From the NCBI RefSeq assembly GCF_001648155.1, contig NZ_CP015199.1, positions 1,622,501-1,686,500 of the forward strand: 64,000 bases of DNA. The letters are read 5' to 3'. Below, piece by piece: positions 61,639 through 64,000 of this stretch. The notes beneath the pieces are model-generated. The model was not told the origin of the DNA and made no database searches. It saw only the letters and a program-made list of their open reading frames with translations. This stretch comes from Chryseobacterium glaciei. Lineage in GTDB: Bacteria > Bacteroidota > Bacteroidia > Flavobacteriales > Weeksellaceae. Position 1 is the stretch's first letter; each line of letters starts with the position of its first letter. The position numbers were made by a program, and so were the translations under genes.

Positions 61639-62458
61639 TGTGAACGTGGTCTACTTTAAACATCTTCGTTAAGTTATTGGTTACATTAACCAAGTGTTGA
61701 CTTGCACCCATCATCATGTCATTCGTAGACGTCAAAGTAAGCGGAGTTTCACCACTCAAATACTGATTAAGATCTGCCAAAATGTGAATGGAAGGTGTAA
61801 TTGTACTCGTAACTCTTGCTGTAGTCGGAAGATTCAACGTAACTTCTCGGTAAAGATCTGGGGTATTATTTGCTGTTGTATTTCCCATGTTTCCTGTGTG
61901 ATTCATAAATTCTGTAGTAGGAGAACTTGTTCCATATTTACCTTCCAGTTTTACAAAAACATAACCTGCTGCCCAAGACCACGACATGCCTTTTTGCTTG
62001 GCTTTATTCCAGAATTCCGCCTGTCCGCCTTGTCCTAGCAGATAAGCATTTTGACTAATTCCCAATCCGAATTTTATTTTTTTATAATTGTTTTTTGGAA
62101 TTCCATTTAAGTTAAGGTAAATAATTCCCGCCACGGCATCTGCTTGATCCACGATAAAAGCACCTTTATCAGGATTATTTTCATTGTATTTGAACTCGTT
62201 TCCGGTTTCATCGAATAAACTGATGTTACTCACCACATATTTTAGCGCAGAAAACTGATGTTTTTGTCCTTGTGAAGAAGTTTGCGTCGTTTGATTTAAA
62301 ACAATATCTCCCAGATTATTAAACCCGTTTTCAAATTTTATCTGAAGATTTCCTGGTGTTTCATTGGTTGAATCATCCTCGTCATTATTTCGACAAGAGG
62401 TTAAAGTGAATACAATAATGGCAATACAGAATAATGATAAAAATTTATAAATTTTCAT
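61631..62458 (-). CDS. MbnP family copper-binding lipoprotein
   Basis: 275 aa from ATG 62458 (MKIYKFLSLFCIAIIVFTLT, lipobox TSC); a longer frame from 62497 lacks a signal. IKFENGFNNLGDIVLNQTTQ, HQFSALKYVVSNISLF, GLGISQNAYLLGQGG, WSWAAGYVFVKLEGKYG and FKVDHVHND match MbnP. The WSWAAGY tryptophans and the terminal HVH are candidate copper residues. It overlaps the MbnH-like gene. Expected at the periplasmic or outer surface. Confidence 0.88.
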   Translation of the reverse strand: MKIYKFLSLFCIAIIVFTLTSCRNNDEDDSTNETPGNLQIKFENGFNNLGDIVLNQTTQTSSQGQKHQFSALKYVVSNISLFDETGNEFKYNENNPDKGAFIVDQADAVAGIIYLNLNGIPKNNYKKIKFGLGISQNAYLLGQGGQAEFWNKAKQKGMSWSWAAGYVFVKLEGKYGTSSPTTEFMNHTGNMGNTTANNTPDLYREVTLNLPTTARVTSTITPSIHILADLNQYLSGETPLTLTSTNDMMMGASQHLVNVTNNLTKMFKVDHVHND

Positions 62459-62497
62459 TGTTGATTTTTTAGTGATATAATATGTTGTTACGCCCAT

Positions 62498-62638
62498 CGC
62501 GATAGGGATGGAAGCGGTTATCCTTTTTTTTGATTCTGACGTAAGGAAGGATCTAAAAAAAGATATGAGCGGACAGCCCGACCCAAGCGGCTGGAAAAGC
62601 CAGGGAAAGGGGATCGCCCAAAAAGTTAAAATTATAAA
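62498..62638. repeat. Intergenic GC-richer segment resembling a dispersed repeat
   Basis: CCCATCGCGATAGGGATGG forms a hairpin (CCCATCGCGATAGGG), followed by GCGGTTATCC, an inverted TCCTTTTTTTT/AAAAAAAGAT pair, GCGGACAGCCCGACCC and GGGATCGCCC. Such strings recur between genes in Chryseobacterium-type genomes as far as I recall. It may be a mobile repeat or a conserved RNA between the small Cys-rich gene and mbnP; it also resembles the segment at 49422-49500. Confidence 0.5.
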
Positions 62639-63007
62639 CTAAAAAACCGGTGGTCTGAAAATAGAGGGTAAAAACAGAAAAGAATAGTCTGCTTTGTACG
62701 AAAATTTGAAATTAAAGAGAGAAATTTTCTCTGTGTTTTGGATTTCTGCAATGTCAGGAAGAATGTAAATATCCAATAATTTCTGTCCTGAATTTTTTGT
62801 TTTGTTTAAGGGCGAAGAATCGGCATCATTTGTTTTTGCAAGTTCTTTGCTCAGGTAACATTTTCCGTTACAGTGAAGCTCGGGTTTGCTTTTGTTGATA
62901 CATAAAACATTCGCGATATAATCATAATTTACAGCATACTCCACCAATGGTACCAGAGGCCTGAATACCACAAATAACGTGAGAAATATGCTGCAAATTA
63001 AGTTCAT
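62639..63007 (-). CDS. Small membrane-anchored Cys-rich protein (HCNGKCYL motif), copper-linked
   Basis: 122 aa. One N-terminal span (LICSIFLTLFVVFRPLVPLV), then VLCINKSKPELHCNGKCYLS: three cysteines and one histidine spaced C-x10-HC-x3-C, a plausible copper site. The C-terminus ends in FRPPVF. Related proteins with the same motif occur in Bacteroidetes near copper-handling genes; the exact role is unknown. It lies 3 bp after the superoxide dismutase stop and shares the operon direction with mbnP. Confidence 0.75.
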   Translation of the reverse strand: MNLICSIFLTLFVVFRPLVPLVEYAVNYDYIANVLCINKSKPELHCNGKCYLSKELAKTNDADSSPLNKTKNSGQKLLDIYILPDIAEIQNTEKISLFNFKFSYKADYSFLFLPSIFRPPVF

Positions 63008-63010
63008 GAA

Positions 63011-63685
63011 TTATTTTTTGCTTACTGCATCTTCATATCTTTGGCTCACTGATTTCCAGTTGAGTACATTCCAGATTGCTGCAAGATAATCTGCTCTTTT
63101 GTTTTGATATTTCAAATAATAAGCATGCTCCCAAACATCAATTCCTAAAATTGGAGTTCCTTTTTCCTCCACAACATCCATCAAAGGATTATCCTGATTT
63201 GGCGTTGAAGAAACGAATAATTTTCCGTTTTTATCAACAGAAAGCCAAGCCCAACCCGAACCAAAACGATCTGCTCCAGCTTTACCAATTTTTTCTTTGA
63301 AAGCATCCATACTTCCGAAGCTTTCAGTAATTGCTTTCGCTAATTTTGCTGAAGGCTGTGTATTTTTTTCCGGAGTAAGCATTGTCCAGAAAAGCTCGTG
63401 GTTGTAATGTCCACCTGCATTATTTCTTACAGCAGGAGTAGATTTAGAAACCTGAGAAAGAATCTGAAATAAGGTTTGTTTTTCCTGTGGAGTTCCTGCA
63501 ATTGCTTTATTCAAATTAGCAACATATGCTGCTGCATGTTTTGAATAATGGATCTCCATTGTTTGAGCATCAATAGAACCTTCCAATGCATTGTAAGCAT
63601 ACGGTAAAGGCGTCTGCTTAAATTGTCCAAACGCAAACTGCGCCGCAAAAACTGCACTTAGAGCAGCTATTTTCATAATCTTCAT
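63011..63685 (-). CDS. sodA: Exported Mn-type superoxide dismutase
   Basis: 224 aa. A signal peptide (IAALSAVFAAQFAFGQ) precedes a complete Fe/Mn-SOD: metal ligands His46, His96 (GGHYNHELFW), Asp183 and His187 (DVWEHAYYLKYQN). Gly in the GGH block and Gln164 in PNQD point to the manganese form. Being secreted is unusual for SodA, but is seen in Bacteroidetes; it would protect envelope proteins from superoxide. It sits between a SCO1-like gene and the Cys-rich membrane protein gene. Confidence 0.93.
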   Translation of the reverse strand: MKIMKIAALSAVFAAQFAFGQFKQTPLPYAYNALEGSIDAQTMEIHYSKHAAAYVANLNKAIAGTPQEKQTLFQILSQVSKSTPAVRNNAGGHYNHELFWTMLTPEKNTQPSAKLAKAITESFGSMDAFKEKIGKAGADRFGSGWAWLSVDKNGKLFVSSTPNQDNPLMDVVEEKGTPILGIDVWEHAYYLKYQNKRADYLAAIWNVLNWKSVSQRYEDAVSKK

Positions 63686-63711
63686 AACGTTTTGTTTTAT
63701 GGTTTATATTT

Positions 63712-63794
63712 AGCTGGAAGTTGGGAGATGGAGGCTGGAAGTTTACTACTATGCTTTTAATAAATTCCCTCTTCCTGCATCTGGCTTCCAGCCT
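63712..63794. repeat. Dispersed repeat-like spacer (GCTGGAAGTT / CTTCCAGCC)
   Basis: GCTGGAAGTT occurs directly twice (63713, 63734) and CTTCCAGCC once inverted near 63785, with GGGAGATGGAGG between. I recall this sequence type as a common intergenic repeat in flavobacteria. It lies between sodA and the SCO1-like gene. Confidence 0.45.
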
Positions 63795-64000
63795 TTACTT
63801 CAATAATTTCTTAATATCCTCGATCAAAATTTCTCTGTCGGGGTGGTATTTACCCGTCAATTTTGGGGCCTTCCCTTCTGCATCTTCATAATTTAAACCA
63901 GAATAATATAAAATCGGCATATTATCCTTATTGTATCTGCATCGAATATTTCCTTCTTGGTCTACGAGAGCAATCATTCCGCTGTGGTTGAGATTTTCAC
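63795..64000 (-). CDS. SCO1/SenC-family protein, N-terminal part outside window
   Basis: Only the C-terminal 68 residues or so lie in the window; the frame continues past 64000 through ENLNHS. NHSGMIALVDQEGNIRCRYN, ILYYSGLN, GKYHPDREILIEDIKKLL match the end of SCO1/SenC proteins, thioredoxin-fold copper chaperones for cytochrome oxidase, with the conserved His before SGM. The copper-binding CxxxC would be upstream, out of sight. Its place beside MbnP/MbnH supports a copper theme. Confidence 0.75.
   Translation of the reverse strand, partial: ENLNHSGMIALVDQEGNIRCRYNKDNMPILYYSGLNYEDAEGKAPKLTGKYHPDREILIEDIKKLLK

Noticed and set aside
1..64000. CRISPR arrays, rRNA and tRNA genes
   Set aside because: No regularly spaced repeats, rRNA segments or cloverleaf structures were found.

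Overview
The window looks like the genome of a flavobacterium, most likely a Chryseobacterium-type Weeksellaceae. Several signs support this: type IX secretion (T9SS) sorting domains, PorP/SprF- and BtuG-type proteins, weak Shine-Dalgarno sites, promoters of the Bacteroidetes TTG-N18-TAnnTTTG type, and a transfer system of the CTnDOT type. The genus is an inference from family resemblance; there is no rRNA gene or other taxonomic marker in the window.

Region 1 (1-18,069) is the transfer module of an integrative conjugative element (ICE). Running leftward from about 13.4 kb are traA, a DUF3408 gene, traD, two unknown genes, traE-F-G-I-J-K, an extra 142-aa gene, traL-M-N-O, and the start of traQ cut by the left edge. 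Rightward from 14.1 kb are mobA, the relaxase mobB and the coupling ATPase. The 700-bp divergent spacer between the two arms is full of short repeats and hairpins and is the best oriT candidate.

Region 2 (18,070-28,770) is cargo. It holds a 2,058-aa T9SS adhesin-like protein with its PorP/SprF-type partner, a nuclease with an Mrr-like PD-(D/E)XK core, a TetR regulator, a tiny secreted protein and a single-domain response regulator. Region 3 (28,808-40,358) is the element's maintenance and regulatory block: a giant methylase-helicase, DUF1896, a histone H1-like gene, topoisomerase III, a DUF4099/DUF3945 protein, a helix-turn-helix protein and RteC.

Region 4 (40,359-50,430) is AT-rich accessory DNA. 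It has a lipoprotein S9-type hydrolase, a Wzy/O-antigen-ligase-like membrane protein in an apparent operon with two secreted proteins (one carrying a JAMM-like HxHP motif), several small unknown genes, a lone receiver-domain protein, and two candidate small RNAs ending in strong terminators. No integrase or clear att site was found, so the right end of the ICE cannot be placed more precisely than somewhere between about 40.4 and 50.3 kb.

Region 5 (50,430-64,000) looks like ordinary chromosome with three functional units. The first is a GntR/FadR-family regulator and an MFS transporter, each preceded by the same palindromic operator. The second is a cobalamin-riboswitch operon encoding a BtuB-type TonB receptor, a BtuG-type beta-propeller lipoprotein, a PKD-like lipoprotein and a T9SS-exported protein. 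The third is a copper-linked cluster: SCO1-like protein (partial), secreted Mn-type superoxide dismutase, a small Cys-rich membrane protein, an MbnP lipoprotein, an MbnH-like diheme peroxidase and a beta-barrel protein with a Cys cluster.
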